From the NCBI GenBank assembly GCA_023231475.1, contig JALJEE010001112.1:19589-83588 (forward strand): DNA of 64,000 bases, written 5' to 3'. This stretch comes from Seison nebaliae. Lineage: Eukaryota; Rotifera; Pararotatoria; Seisonacea; Seisonidae. Below the pieces are notes generated by a model, which worked only from the letters and a program-made list of their open reading frames with translations, was not told where the DNA came from and did not search any database. A program made the translations under genes and the position numbers. Of the stretch, positions 11,042-24,098 are shown piece after piece; within the stretch, counting starts at the first letter, position 1, and each line of letters begins with the position of its first letter.

Positions 11042-12791
11042 TTAGAGACCATATTTCTTATTCCAATCCGTTGTCAATCGTTTGCCACTTAAACGATTGA
11101 AATCTAACGAATCCAAATTGTTATTGCGAAGAACAGACGGTTGATATGATGTTACAGGTTCTAATTTCTTTGTTTGGAATGGAACAGTCAAAGGAGAAAA
11201 GTTCTGTCCATAATCCGTTTTGTTCTTATGACTATCCTGCTTGGGATGATACTTCGAATGTCTCGTATAATAATCGGCTGCTTGATTCTTGATACCGGAT
11301 GATTTTCGAAAGATACTATCTCGTCGATGAGATGGTGACGTATGATCATTATAGAAAGAATTATTCTCGTTATATATCGATTTAAATGATTCTTTCTTTT
11401 TCAAGGAATTTTTCCGTTTCGACGGATAATCCGAATTACTTAAATCAAACAAATTTGTTGCGTAATTTGATGAATAATTACTCTCCTTCTTCTTCAATAA
11501 ACCAATATTGTTGTTATTATTATTGTTGTTGTTATTCGTTAGTTTGGGTAAATCGATTAGGTGTTTGGAGTCACGTCTCGTCGGTTCCCATTTGGGTTTT
11601 TTCGAATTCTCATCATTAAACAAATCATTATAGAAATCGAAAGTATCAATCGGTTTCTTCGTTTCTTTTTCCGTCGAGAAGATGTCGTTGGAGAGTATTG
11701 AATCATTCTTATGTAGATTGGAACTGTGATAAGACGTAAAATTATTTTTAAATTTTGACGTTTCATTTTTCGTTGAGGGAATATTATTGAATTGATCGTT
11801 TAAATAAAGTTTCTTAACCGATTCTTTCCTCTCCAATTGCATTGGAGCTCTCTTCGCCGAATATCCATTCTCTACACTAAAATAATCGTGATTTAATAAG
11901 TTTGCACAAGATGGTCGTTGTTTCGGATTCCAATATAACATCTGATCTATACAATCGATCGCTGCATGATTCCCATTCTTTACAATACCTTTCATCGTCG
12001 TTCCACCACAAACTGGCCAACGATAACCCATTTTGGTAGCTAAAGTATATCCTTCTTCCCATTGTGATCGTTGTGGAGTTCCCATCACATCACAAATTTT
12101 GAAGAGTTGGTCTATCTCACTATTACCGGGGAATAAAGCTCGCAACAAATACAATTCCACCATAATACAACCAACCGCCCAAATATCGATTGGGGAATTG
12201 TAATTTGGTGATTTTAATAATATTTCCGGTGCTCGATACCATCTTGTGGAAACATATTCGGTATATGGAGGTGCCGATCGAATTTCTCTTGCTAAACCGA
12301 AATCGGCAATTTTTATTTGTTCGGGACCATTACAAAGAATATTCTCCGGTTTGAGATCACGATGAAAATATCCTTTCTGATGAATGAATCCCAGTCCTTG
12401 GAGAACTTGATAAATTATATTTCTTATCGTTACTTCAGGAAAAATGGATTTTCTCTTTTTCATCAATTCATATAAATTTTCAGGCATATACTCGAAAACC
12501 ATAAACAAATGATTATTATGTCTCATTGCTTCCTTCAATTTGATGACATTAGCATGCTACAATTTAAAATAATTACAAATCTAATTTACAAATGAATTTG
12601 AGAGAAATTTGAACTTTTCTTATTTTTTTTAAAGATTTGATTTCTCTCAAATTTTCACATTCACTCCAGGAATGATAATGTTTCTTCATTTTCTTTATTG
12701 CAACTTTCTCATTCGTTTCTACATTAACGGCCAATAAGACGTTGCCATATGTCCCATCACCAATTTGTGTTTGTAGTGTATAATTCTCCAT
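11042..12791 (-). CDS. Ser/Thr kinase of the MAK/ICK/MOK (RCK) family
   Basis: Two exons (12791-12615 and 12556-11042) encode 563 residues; the intron starts GTTCAAA. Kinase signatures in order: Gly-loop IGDGTYGNV (10-18), catalytic Lys33 in [50 protein letters not shown], the activation-loop TEY in [19 protein letters not shown], and the CMGC insert. The TxY motif together with NLYELM and [11 protein letters not shown] is characteristic of MAK/ICK, ciliary length-control kinases (DYF-5 in C. elegans). About 270 residues of Ser/Asn/Lys-rich, low-complexity tail follow, including a run of Asn, as is usual in this family. By family knowledge it would be activated by a CDK-activating-type kinase on the TxY Thr and act on intraflagellar transport at the cilium. 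Confidence 0.87.
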
Positions 12792-14244
12792 TGTTGCGTC
12801 TAGATATTGGGGAGGGTCGGAAATATGAAATTTTTTTAAAGAATTTGCATTGATCGTTTATGACTCCGACTGATGATATTCACATGAAAATAAATGATCT
12901 ATAATGGAATAAAGATAATTTTTTAATTATAATATCTTATCTAGCGATGTAAATAAAGATGGTCAATTGTCGAATTGTTTTTTCCGTTATATCAACCGAA
13001 TATAAAATTTTAATGATGAAATGAAATTCTCGTCCATTTTTTTTTGAGAAACTATCGTTAATTCGTGATTCCACAAATGAGAAATCAAAAACTGAAAAAT
13101 ATTTGTCTTTATTCTCTTCTCCACTTCCTCATATCATCATCATCTCCATCGTCGTCGATGTGTTCTCCCTCGTCGCTAATGGATGAGAGAGAGTGCATAT
13201 AAAAGAATTTAGGTTATTCAAATTATTTCATAATCATCTCTGATGATCACACAATTCTTTCTTTTCTCACAAGACATTTCTCTCAAATGATATTTCCATT
13301 ACAACTCTACACATAGACAAGCACGCACCTCCGCAGACTATCTCCTGCGTAACAGTGTGGGAGAAGATAATGTATATAAATTTCTGGCGAATAAATATTT
13401 ACCGATTTCATGTATATCGATGCTTTAATGGACTCGACTCCAATATATATATATCAAACTGAATATCATCTAATACTTTTGTCGTTGTCCTCTGCTCTCT
13501 CTCTCTCTCCCTTTTTTCTATTTAGTTCGCTCACTAATTATATGAAAATAAAGTTGAAATGCTATTGTCCACAGTTACCAATAATGATGGCTGTTGTCAT
13601 GGCAACTTGGTGACATTAGCTTTCTTTTTAATTTTTTACTTTATACAGAAGATATATACTTATACCACACTCTTCCGTTTAATCTTCCAATTAATCTCAT
13701 AATCCATTTCCAGTTTGAAGAAATATTGTTGGGAATTAAAGTTTCAAGTGCTACGTCGAATAAAACTCCAATTTATTAATATCGTCCACTTCAGTCCCAA
13801 TAATTTCATATATAACTAACAATTGAATTTAAACTTTAAATCGTATTCTAAACTCTAACAAACGACTACGCTGTCAAGTATCCAACTAACACCCAACTCA
13901 CACCTTGTTCTCAATATATTTCTATAAGTTTTTCATACTCAGTTTATGAGACTTATAATTCAGGTAATATATTAGTCTAATTAATTAAGTATAAGTTGAA
14001 TTACATAAGTTTATGATGATATTCGTAACCATAAGATAATAATTTGGGAAAAATAGAATTTCTGATCGAAAACTAACGATGACGTTCCATAAGAAAAAAT
14101 TCATAAGATGAATTTATTGAAGAAAAAAAACAATAAAGAAAATTTTAAATTGTTTTTGAAAAATTAGTTTATGTTCGATGCAATTCCGTTTAGGAAATTC
14201 TGTGATTTTATAAGACAGTTGTATCAAGAAAGTGGTGTGGGAGA
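12792..14244. other. Intergenic region between divergent kinase and TIM50 genes
   Basis: About 1.45 kb of AT-rich DNA that must contain both promoters. It has a short (TA)n run near 13444 and a CT-rich patch near 13490-13515. No coding exon or RNA gene is recognisable. Confidence 0.45.
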
Positions 14245-15268
14245 ATGTTATCTAAATGTTTGAGATTTATTCCCCGACATAATCTCATCATTCAACGGAT
14301 GAAGAGTTCGACAGATTTAAGTCATTTGAAATGGTATCAGAAACTCGTTCATCCAAAACATCGATGGAAAACTTCTTTAGTTGGTATGGCACTATATTTG
14401 GGATTGAGTGGTAGTGTCATCATTTGGTCATGGGGAAGTCCTCATTATGATGAGAAAGGACAGGAAATTATGGATATGTACACGGACAGTGGAGTGTTGA
14501 TGTCTCGTGTTCATCGGACGGCGAATGAAGTTCGTCGATATATCGATGATATTCAAGCACCATCATCTCAAAAATTACTTCCCGATGAATTGAAGCCGCC
14601 ATATACTCAACCGAAATACACTTTAATTATCGAGCCGAAACATTTGCTCATCGAACCGAAATGGTCTGCGGCTCAAGGTTGGCGACATCGAAAACGAGCA
14701 TATGTCGACGAATTTTTGAAGGCTGTTGGTTATCCTGAATTCGAAGTCGTTTTCTTCACTGACGAACCGATGATGAGTGGGCGGAATGCGATTCATGCAT
14801 TAAATGAACAATCACACGCAGCAATTGCTGATCTTTATCGGGAAAGTACTCGATATATCAATGGATCACATGTGAAAGATTTGGATTGTATTAATAGAGA
14901 TCCATCAAAAGTTATCGTTTTGGATGTGAACGAAAAGAATTTCCAATTACATTCCCGTAATGGACTAAAACGTCTACCTGAATGGACAGATAATCCGAAC
15001 GATAGAACTCTTTTAGTTCTCGCTGCATTTTTGAAAAGTTTTAAATATTTTTTTTTATTTTAAATTAAATAATTAATTTCTCCAATTTCCAGTGATTCAA
15101 AAAGATGATTTAGATGTGAGAACTGTTTTGGATTATTATAATAAAGAAGTTGATCCTCTCCAATCATTCGAGGAACTTTTAAGGAAGAGGAAACAACACT
15201 TCTCTCAAACTCAACAAAAACAACAACAATCGAAATCTTTCAACTTTTTTTCCGCAAATAAAAATTGA
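14245..15268 (+). CDS. TIMM50: TIM50, mitochondrial presequence translocase receptor subunit
   Basis: Two exons (14245-15037 and 15093-15268; 55-nt intron starting GTTTTAA) give 322 residues. TIM50 is the inner-membrane receptor of TIM23 that receives preproteins in the intermembrane space. The N-terminus (LSKCLRFIPRHNLIIQRMKSS) is basic like a mitochondrial presequence, and residues about 45-62 form one membrane span (MALYLGLSGSVIIW). The FCP1/NIF-like domain follows: YTLIIEPKHLLIEPKWS, GWRHRKRAYVDEFL, STRYINGSHVKDLDCINRDP and KVIVLDV. The catalytic DxDx of true phosphatases reads IIEPKHLL, so the fold is non-catalytic, as in other TIM50 proteins. Exon 2 encodes the conserved VRTVLDYYNKEVDPLQSFEE end and a Gln-rich tail. 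Both family continuity and frame fix the intron. Confidence 0.92.
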
Positions 15269-15401
15269 TTAATCACATTTCAATCGATCATTAATTTGGT
15301 TGAGGAATTATATGTAGAAAATTATTTTCTTAAAGACAATTTAAAAGAAATAAGAATTTTATCTAATTTTAAATGGACTGTCAATATTTCTCAACTAAAA
15401 T

Positions 15402-15650
15402 TTATCGACGATGTTTAAGCCTTTGAATTACAGTACATAATCTTTCATTCATCATCATGATTGGACGGAAAATCCAAATTTCTTCCTTCGCTATCTGTAA
15501 GTGACGAGAAACGACGAGTGCCACGAAATACGAATTCAATATGATGAATCGAGGTAGTAGTTGACGTGGATGGAAAAGTAATTTGAAAATTCCGTATAAA
15601 AGGAGAAGAACGAATATCACATTCACAGTAATCTTCTTCGAATCTTCCAT
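15402..15650 (-). CDS. Small predicted membrane protein of unknown function
   Basis: 82 residues, with an in-frame TAA two codons before the ATG, so either a single-exon gene or a first exon. Two hydrophobic segments (ITVNVIFVLLLLYGIFKLL and LPRFIILNSYFVALVV) could span a membrane, and the C-terminus is basic (VIQRLKHRR). It is convergent with TIM50, 134 bp apart. No family is recognised; a small organelle membrane subunit is possible but unproven. Confidence 0.45.
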   Translation of the reverse strand: MEDSKKITVNVIFVLLLLYGIFKLLFHPRQLLPRFIILNSYFVALVVSRHLQIAKEEIWIFRPIMMMNERLCTVIQRLKHRR

Positions 15651-16005
15651 TCTTTAATCGTCACTAATAATAACTGGAATGAGATGGATGGAACGATAAT
15701 CAAAACTTGTAAACTAATAGAGAAAATTAACAAAATAGAAACTTTGTTAAAATGAAAAAAAAAGACAAATAGAAAACAAAATGAAACGAAGAAATAGTTT
15801 TGTTTGAGGAAATGAGAAGAATAAAATATTCTCATTTTCACATTCTCCAAAAAAAGAAAAAGAAAAATTATCAAACGATAATTATTTTTAGGGGGGAAAA
15901 CATCAAAAATTTTATTATTCGTCAAATAAAATTTTCAAATATTCTTATTTCAAGCGTACAGTTCACAATGTTGTTGTTGTTTTTTTTTTGTTGTTCTTGT
16001 TGTTG

Positions 16006-19000
16006 TTAACCGGATAATAATCGTCGACGTTTTTCACCGATCTGCGAGAGACGTTTCGATGGAATGATTGTATATGGATCATTTATCGCATATTTCTCCG
16101 CCATATTTCGATTTTCATCGTTGTAATAATAATCGTCTTCTTCTCCGTCGTCATCATCGTCGTCGTCATCACTGAATTGATTGCAATGGATTTTCTGATC
16201 GAGATATTTGTTCGTATTGAAATATTTCATTTCCTCTTCACTGAACGAATTGTAAGATCGACGTTTACGTGATGGAGATACTTTCAACGAATCTGACAAA
16301 TTCATTTTCTTCAATTGATTCGATGGTGAAATGTCGTCATTTAATTTATTCTCTTGATTTTCGTTCTCTATTACCATCTCAATTTTTCGATTGATGGTGA
16401 GCGAAGAAAGAGAGTTGGTAGTTTTTGTATTACGGAATTCTTGTCCGATATGATAGTCATTGAAACATATATCATCTAACGCTTGTTGGATGACAGGTGG
16501 AATGGTTCGTTTATAATAATTCAAATCTTTCATGTTAGTTGATGTAATGGAAGCATTTGATCGATTCTTAACAGAATTATTCAATCTATCATTCGATTTC
16601 TTCTGATGAGATGATCGTTGAGACGATCTCTCTACTTTAATTTCATTTATTGCTCCAGTTGATATCGATGCTTTAACTGCTCTCGTATTGGAAACTCGAT
16701 TAATTCTCTTTGTACTTTTTACTCGTCTATTTCGAGTTCGATTAACTGTCGAAGAAGATGGTAAATGAACAGATTTTATTACCCTATTCTTCTGCTCATC
16801 ATTCTCCTTATCATTCTCCATCACATCATCAATCACAACATCTGTGTTGTTGTTATTATTGAGATTTCCATTTTCCATTGGATTTGATTTGACTATAATT
16901 GTTGTAGTATTAACGATATTTGTGATGGTATTAGTTGATTGGACATTTGTCTCATCATTTCCTATTATATTTTCCTCATTATCTTCTTCTTCTTCTTTTT
17001 CTTGTTGTTGTTGTTGTTCATTGATATGATTGTCTTGATGATTGATTTCGGGAGTGAGAGAATTATTTTCATTTTTCTCTTTTTGATATTTCATTAGAGA
17101 TTGTCCAATAAGTAACGTTTTCAAAATATTCTCATTTTTCTTCTTTTTTTCATTCTCTAATCGTTTTCGTTGTCGTCGTTCACGATCTCGTTCTCGTCTT
17201 CGTTCTCTCTTTTTCTTCTCTTTCAACAATTTCTCATCTTCTACATCCATTATCATATCATGATTAGCTAATTCTTGTCCATTCTGTTCCATTATACGAT
17301 AGAATTGTTTCACCATCGCTTCTGGATCATCATCTTCATCAACTTCGACTTTTGTCTCCTGTTCTTCCTCTTCCATTCTCATACTAATCTGTTGCTCTTC
17401 TTCTTCCACTTTATTCTTTTTAACATTTTTTTTAGTCGTTTTTCGTTTTCTCATCTTCTTTTTCGGCTCTTCAATTTTCTTCATTTTCTCCTCCTCATTT
17501 ATCTTGTTCGAATGTAATTTGGAGAGATTGAATCGAAGTTTAATTGGGGGACAAAGACGTTTATCCTCTTCAATTGTTGGACCATTTAACGATTGTCCAT
17601 CCATCAATTCATCAATTGGCAATTTATGTTTTCGTTTCTCAACAAAATCTTCATCCGACGATGAATCTGAAAGAAATTTCTTCAATGATTGACTCAATTC
17701 TTGACCATCATTCACTTCATCATCAATAATCGATTTGTCTTGTTTATTTGGAAAGAAAACTTCGTTGAATTGAGATAAATCACCAGTAGATATGTCATTC
17801 TCATCTTCATACGTATCCATCAATAATTTCTCATTGTCCATTTGGAAAGTGATGAGATCTTTTGATACTCGCCATAATTGAGCGGCACTTGCCACTGAAT
17901 GACATTGATGGAATGCACTCATCGATCCAGATGATGATGGTAATCGAGAAGAACGAGCAGATGATTCGTTTGATGATGCATTGGAGGAAGAAAGACCCAA
18001 CATATTATCAGGATGATATGGTGAAGTTAAAGGAAGATTTGTATTCGATTTCTCCTTCTTATAAGCACGATGAATATTCCTACTAACTTGTAATGCATCC
18101 AATTGGAGAATACCTTGTTCACTACAATTATCTTCCACAGTTCCATTCTTATAATGTTGATGACAACAAAATGATTTGACATCAAACACATTCCGACACA
18201 ACGAACATTGAATACATTTCGATTTGAGATTCTTGTATTGATTCGAATTGATCATTCCTTTTGTCAATAACAAATTTCCTTCATTATTATCAAATGTTCG
18301 AATACCATCTAACGGTAATTGAGTGAGTGCATGAAAGATTGGGAGAACGATATCATTCCTATCACATTTCCTCAATTCAATGAAAATTTCCTCTTCATAA
18401 ACTTTCAATTTTTCCACCATTTTCTTCCGTTCTTCTGCTTCCTCTTCTGCCATCTTCTCCTGACGTCTTTTCTCTTCAGCGATCTGTTCTGGTGTTTGTT
18501 TTGGTCTTATATGAATTTTCATCTTCAAATTACACAATTCAACACTCTGAACTGCCAATGACGACACGTCTAATGAAGATACGAATTTGGATGGAACTTG
18601 TGACGTTTCCGTCATCGACGATGTTGATATTTCTATCATTGCTGCTGGTGCTAAAAAATTTGAATTTGAATAAATTTCAAAAAATTTAAAATAATATCAA
18701 CCTTTCAATGTTGTTGTTGTTGTTGTGGGTGATTCGACTTCATATTCTGTCACTTTCGGTGAGAATTTTACTTCTTGTTTCTTTCTCCCATTTTTTCGAC
18801 GACGTTTCTCACCATTCTTCCCCTCTACCAAACTACTCATCGTACTCACCATCGTTGTTGTTGTTGTTGTGGTTGTTGATGTAATTGTGGTTGTGATAGT
18901 AGAATCAATTCTCGTTAATGGCGATTTGTCTATAGAAGAAGGATTTTTGATGGAATTGATAATTTTCGACATTCGATTTTGTTGCGATTGTCGTCGTTGC

Positions 19001-20372
19001 TCTTTCGTCTGCATGTTCACTGCCGCGTCACTACCATTGGACGAGATGGCAGAGAACGTCGAGGATAATGTAGAATTCTTGTTGATGAATCTATTTTGGA
19101 GATAGTACAACAACGTCTGCCGAATTCGATCATTAGTTACATCATCGATCTCGTCCATTCTCAATAATTGACCGCACTCGTCGTCTTCTGTTGATAGAAG
19201 GAGGTGCAAATCAATTGCACGAATACAACTTATAGACTTATTTGAATGAGAAGTCAAAGGATTGGAATATTGGAAATGAGAAAGCACTAAAGACTCTAAT
19301 TCGTATTGTTTTATATTCAATTTTTCAATTTTTGATCGAATTTCATTGGTCGAAAGGAACAACGGGTCGAAACTCTCCCACTTCAAACAGCATTGTGCCA
19401 CATCAACTAATCGCACAACTGTCGTTCGTCGAGTCGACTCAGTTTGTTGAGCGCACATTTTCATATGAACCGCCGGTAACAACATCGGTAATCCAACATC
19501 AAACCAAGTGATATCTTGATCATTAGAGAGAGAAGGAATATTGAAAATTCGATCGAATTGTTTCAATTTCTCTTCAAATTTTTGCGAATTCGAATAATTA
19601 TTCGTCAAATTCGAATTTCTTATTTCCACAATAATATCATCAAACTCTTTCTGCATTTCTTTCGATGGTTCTCCATTGTCTTTCTTTTTTGATTGTCGAT
19701 TATATGAATCGTGATAATTCATCGGATTTTGATTGACTTCTTTCTGCAAATCATTCGCCAATTGTTCAATGAGAATTTGTTCATCATCTTTCCTCTCCAA
19801 CAAATCGACATTTGAATGAGAATTTGATAAAATCATCGTTTCATCCACATCAGTCTCTTCTTTCTCACTATCCGAAAAGAGAAGTGATGATGTTATTAAA
19901 CTTGACTCGATTGGAGGATTCAATAAATCACTGCGAATTGTCGTCGATTTCCTTTTTGTTAACAATTCGGATTTATTCTCTTTTTTCCCCACCAAATCCT
20001 TGGAAATGATTCCGTTTGATGGTTTATGATCGTTCTTATTCATTCTCTCCTTTCCAATTATTGTCTCTTTCGATATCGATTGTTCTTTAATTATCGTTTC
20101 TTCCCGTTTCTTCATTTCGTCATTATCATCGTCGAGAATATCTCCAATGTCCGACATCAAATATTGGAAATCTTCATAAATCTTATTTGTGGAACTATTT
20201 TCACTTATCAAGTTGTCATTGATACCGGACGTCATCACATTCATCGAATTATCGAACGACGGTAAATTGAACATCAAATCGAAATTATTATCCAAACCGT
20301 TTGAAAGGATATTATTATCATTTGTATTATTGGAGAGATTTAAATCATTCAATTTTGATGATGCAAATTGAA

Positions 20373-20445
<73 letters not shown>

Positions 20446-21300
20446 ATTTTTGGAAGATGAATTTAAGAGAGTTGATGTTGTTTTAATCGATTTCATCATT
20501 TCAGATGAATCGTGAAAAGATGATGAAGTCGAAGGAATATTTTGCCTCAACTTTTCCCGACCAGAAAACGGTATAAAATTATTACCATAATCATTCAATT
20601 TCGATTTCGCTGTTCCAGATGATGAATATGGTGAACTTCTGCTATTTCCCCTCATACTAAACGAACGATTTATTTGCTGAGAATTGAGTTGTTGTTGTTG
20701 ATGTTGTTTGAATGAATCGACATTTCTTAATGTGCCACCATTGATTGATGTGGTGGATTGATGAAAAATGTTATTTTTATTTTGAAATCCTCCACCTCCT
20801 CCCATCGGTGGTTGTGTACGACGAGACGATGAATATCGTCGATCCGTCTCATATTTACATAAGTGACTTTTCCCCGAACTATTCAGAGTAGTCGAAGGAA
20901 TGAAATTGTTGAAATCTTTCGAACTCGACGACTGATCATTTGACACTATACAACGTGACGGAATATTCTTGGAGGAAGAAACGGATGAATTCCTCATCAC
21001 TCTCAATGACATCAAATCGTTCTTCTCCTTTTTCGTATCCGTCGACGAAATGATCGACGTCTTCATCGACGTCACTCCCAACATCCTTGTTATTGTCGAG
21101 GATGTTGGACATGTTGTCACAATATTATTGATAGATATCGGAGTTGTTGTTGTCGAACTTTGCCGATGAACAAATAAAAGATTTTTATTTGTTATTGTTG
21201 TTGATGAATGATGTAAGCCAACATTTTCATTTATTTTCAAATTATTTGACTTCTTTTTTTGAAAATTTGAATGACGAATATTTAATAGATCATTCGTCAT
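16006..21300 (-). CDS. Very large Asn/Ser/Thr-rich nuclear-type protein with a Ski-like Cys/His motif
   Basis: Two long exons, 21300-18702 and 18650-16006, join in frame across a 51-nt intron (GTTGATA...TTTTTTAG) to give 1,747 residues, so two adjacent ORFs are one gene. Residues 1-560 are low complexity, including a poly-Asn run of about 26. A globular region around residues 590-770 (ITWFDVGLPMLLPAVHMKMC...VVRLVDVAQCCLKWESFDPL) is not recognised. Just after the junction lies a Glu/Arg helix, then CIQCSLCRNVFDVKSFCCHQ with a following His and Cys. This resembles the CIQC..C....F..H.H zinc motif of the Ski/Sno SMAD4-binding domain, but the Dachshund-homology domain is not seen. The C-terminal half is charged with basic clusters (KKRERRRERDRERRQRKR), an Asp tract and an RRR end. 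A chromatin or transcription role is a guess. Confidence 0.6.
20378..20450. repeat. ATT/GTT trinucleotide repeat coding for poly-Asn
   Basis: On the plus strand about fifteen ATT units followed by about ten GTT units. On the minus strand these are AAT and AAC codons, encoding the long Asn tract of the large protein. The change of synonymous codon halfway indicates an old, partly fixed repeat, with selection on the amino acid possible. Confidence 0.85.
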
Positions 21301-22438
21301 AATTTGATTTAATTAAGATGATTACTAGCTATAATTGCTAATAGTAATTAATTGAGGGACATATATAATTATACGTATTTATTCTTCAATGATTAGTCGA
21401 TGAAAGAACATATTATTCTTATTATTACTCTTTACAAAATGAGTCTGAAGAAATAAGAGAAAATAATTAATAAATTTAATTATTCTTATCAAATAATTAT
21501 CGGCAATTACATAGTTAAATTTATTGTCTATGGAAGAGAGACAGAGAGTGAGAGAGAATAAATTTCGATAAGAAAAAATGTATTTATAAAAATTTTGACT
21601 AATCGAATTTTATTTACACAGTAAAAGAAACTTTGGTTCGTTTCCTTCTCAATTTGACGTGTAGTTCTCTCTGTGGTGTGTGTATGTGTGTGTGAAAGTG
21701 TCTAATGAAAATTTTACAGAAAATCTATTGTTCGGTCTCGTCTATTTAAGCTTATCCAACTGTTTATTTACTGGCCACGTATACCGAGGAGGAAGTGGAT
21801 AGTACTAACGAAGCAACTAAATGAAAAGGAAGAATGAAGGTCATTCGACTACTCCACGTATGACCGTCGAAGTGTCTATCGAATCGAATCTCTTTCTCTT
21901 CTCACTCTCATTCGTTTTCATATAAGGAAAGTAAACAATAAAATTCTAGATAATTATCGCTTCACTTTCCACTCTGTCTTCCTCACACTCCACTTCTCTC
22001 TCTCTCTCTTCCTTTCTTCCTTAGTCCACTGCCTATCTTCAATTGTAATGTTGGAAAATAAGAAAAATATTCGAATGAAAAATAAAAAGAAAAAAATAAA
22101 GTAGTTTCCTTTTATTTTATATAAGTGCATGAGAAATCTTTTAACATTTCAATGTTGTAAATGAATCTGCTGTTCATGGATGCCAAATTGGGAGCATGTG
22201 TTGTCATTTAATAGAGTGAAATGTACTATTAACAAATTTTATTAGGAAACAACCAATCTCTCATTTAAACTTCAAGCTTCGTCTTTGCACAACAATATCT
22301 CCCAATCTTCCACGTCATTCGCTTATGGGAATGTATACGTGTAATCAGAATGAACACATTTCTCTCATAAGCGAACGATGATTCATATAAAGAACAGAAT
22401 TTTTTCTTTCCATTTCATTCTTTCTCCTCTCCAATTAT
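21301..22438. other. Intergenic region upstream of the large gene
   Basis: About 1.1 kb without coding signal. It contains a GT-rich run (TGTGGTGTGTGTATGTGTGTGTG, about 21672-21694) and CT repeats (about 21990-22012). It would hold the promoter of the large minus-strand gene and the 3' end of FDX2. Confidence 0.45.
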
Positions 22439-23023
<585 letters not shown>

Positions 23024-23143
23024 ATTGGAGATGGCATTGCATAATAAATTCAAATAAATGATTAAAAAAGAAGATAGAGTCTCCCAATAATTGGTTAAAT
23101 GAATTGAGAGTTTTGAAAATGGAGCTTTATTCCAAAAAGGAGA

Positions 23144-23530
23144 ATGGAAGAACCAACTCTCAATTTCCATACGCGACTCAAGGCTGAACAGGCTTTGATC
23201 AACGAACAATATTTAAGTTTTCTTCCTATAAATGTTTTCGTGAAAATTTCATTAATGAGGCAGGTCCGCACGAAGGTCAATGTGCTCGAACGAGAGAATG
23301 GCGTCGGCAAAAGATGGCGATTGGTTACCGATTTTTTTCTGCATAGAATTACATTGTTGAACTCAATTTATTGTCGTCTGGATGCAGAGCATGCTGATAA
23401 AGAAGAGGTACGTCTTCCATGGATTCAAATATCGTCGTTAATTAACAATGTGGAAGAAAACAAGAATAAATATAGATATAAGGAAGATGTAAAGATGAAT
23501 GACAACGCCAACATTTTGAATTTCATTTAA
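23144..23530 (+). CDS. Unknown 128-residue protein divergent from FDX2
   Basis: An ATG-initiated frame of 128 codons, 120 bp from the FDX2 start and on the other strand, so the two may share a promoter. The sequence is mixed, not low complexity: an early Arg/Lys part (RQVRTKVNVLERENGVGKRW), an amphipathic stretch (VTDFFLHRITLLNSIYC), then a charged tail. No family or motif is recognised. Such a frame is long for random DNA with this base composition, but it could be spliced further. Confidence 0.4.
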   Translation: MEEPTLNFHTRLKAEQALINEQYLSFLPINVFVKISLMRQVRTKVNVLERENGVGKRWRLVTDFFLHRITLLNSIYCRLDAEHADKEEVRLPWIQISSLINNVEENKNKYRYKEDVKMNDNANILNFI

Positions 23531-24098
23531 AATTTATATTTTCTCTTATTATCATAGAATGTTATTACGTTATATAATTTAAAATGTTTTTTAAAATAAC
23601 ATATTCAGTTGATTGTACGCACTCTTTTGAATATTGCTTGTCTATTCAAGTTTGGCTCTTGTTGTGTCTTGTTGAAACATGTCTTATATTGCCATTCTAT
23701 AAAATGGAAGTACAGAGAGTATACAACACTATAAATTCAATGAATTCAATTTACATTTTCTATGACTAATAATTTTTCTTTATTGTTTTTCTTCTCAATC
23801 GACAATTCGTTTGGGTGTGAGGGATGGATGAAATCATTGTTTTTTCTTTCTTATTATTTTCTTTTATAAAAGAAGTTTATTATTCTTCCGTTCCGATAAT
23901 CGTTCTTTTTTCCAATTGTTGATAAATCGATTAATTGACGATCAGATCTAATCTCAATTTATTTATTCATTCATTATTGTACTTTCGTGTCATTCTCTTT
24001 CCAAGAGAATTGATAATAAATTTTTTTTCCGAACGATTCAAATAAAGATAAACAGTCCATCTCACTAATTCGTCTCTAAATTTTCTTCTGAAAAGATA
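23531..24098. other. Intergenic region and promoter of the R2 gene
   Basis: AT-rich with many homopolymer T and A runs. No coding or RNA feature is evident apart from the expected promoter for the ribonucleotide reductase gene. Confidence 0.45.

Noticed and set aside
16844-17517. Plus-strand ORFs opposite the large minus-strand gene, rich in Phe/Leu/Cys
   Set aside because: They mirror Lys/Glu/Asn-rich coding on the other strand and are shadows of it.
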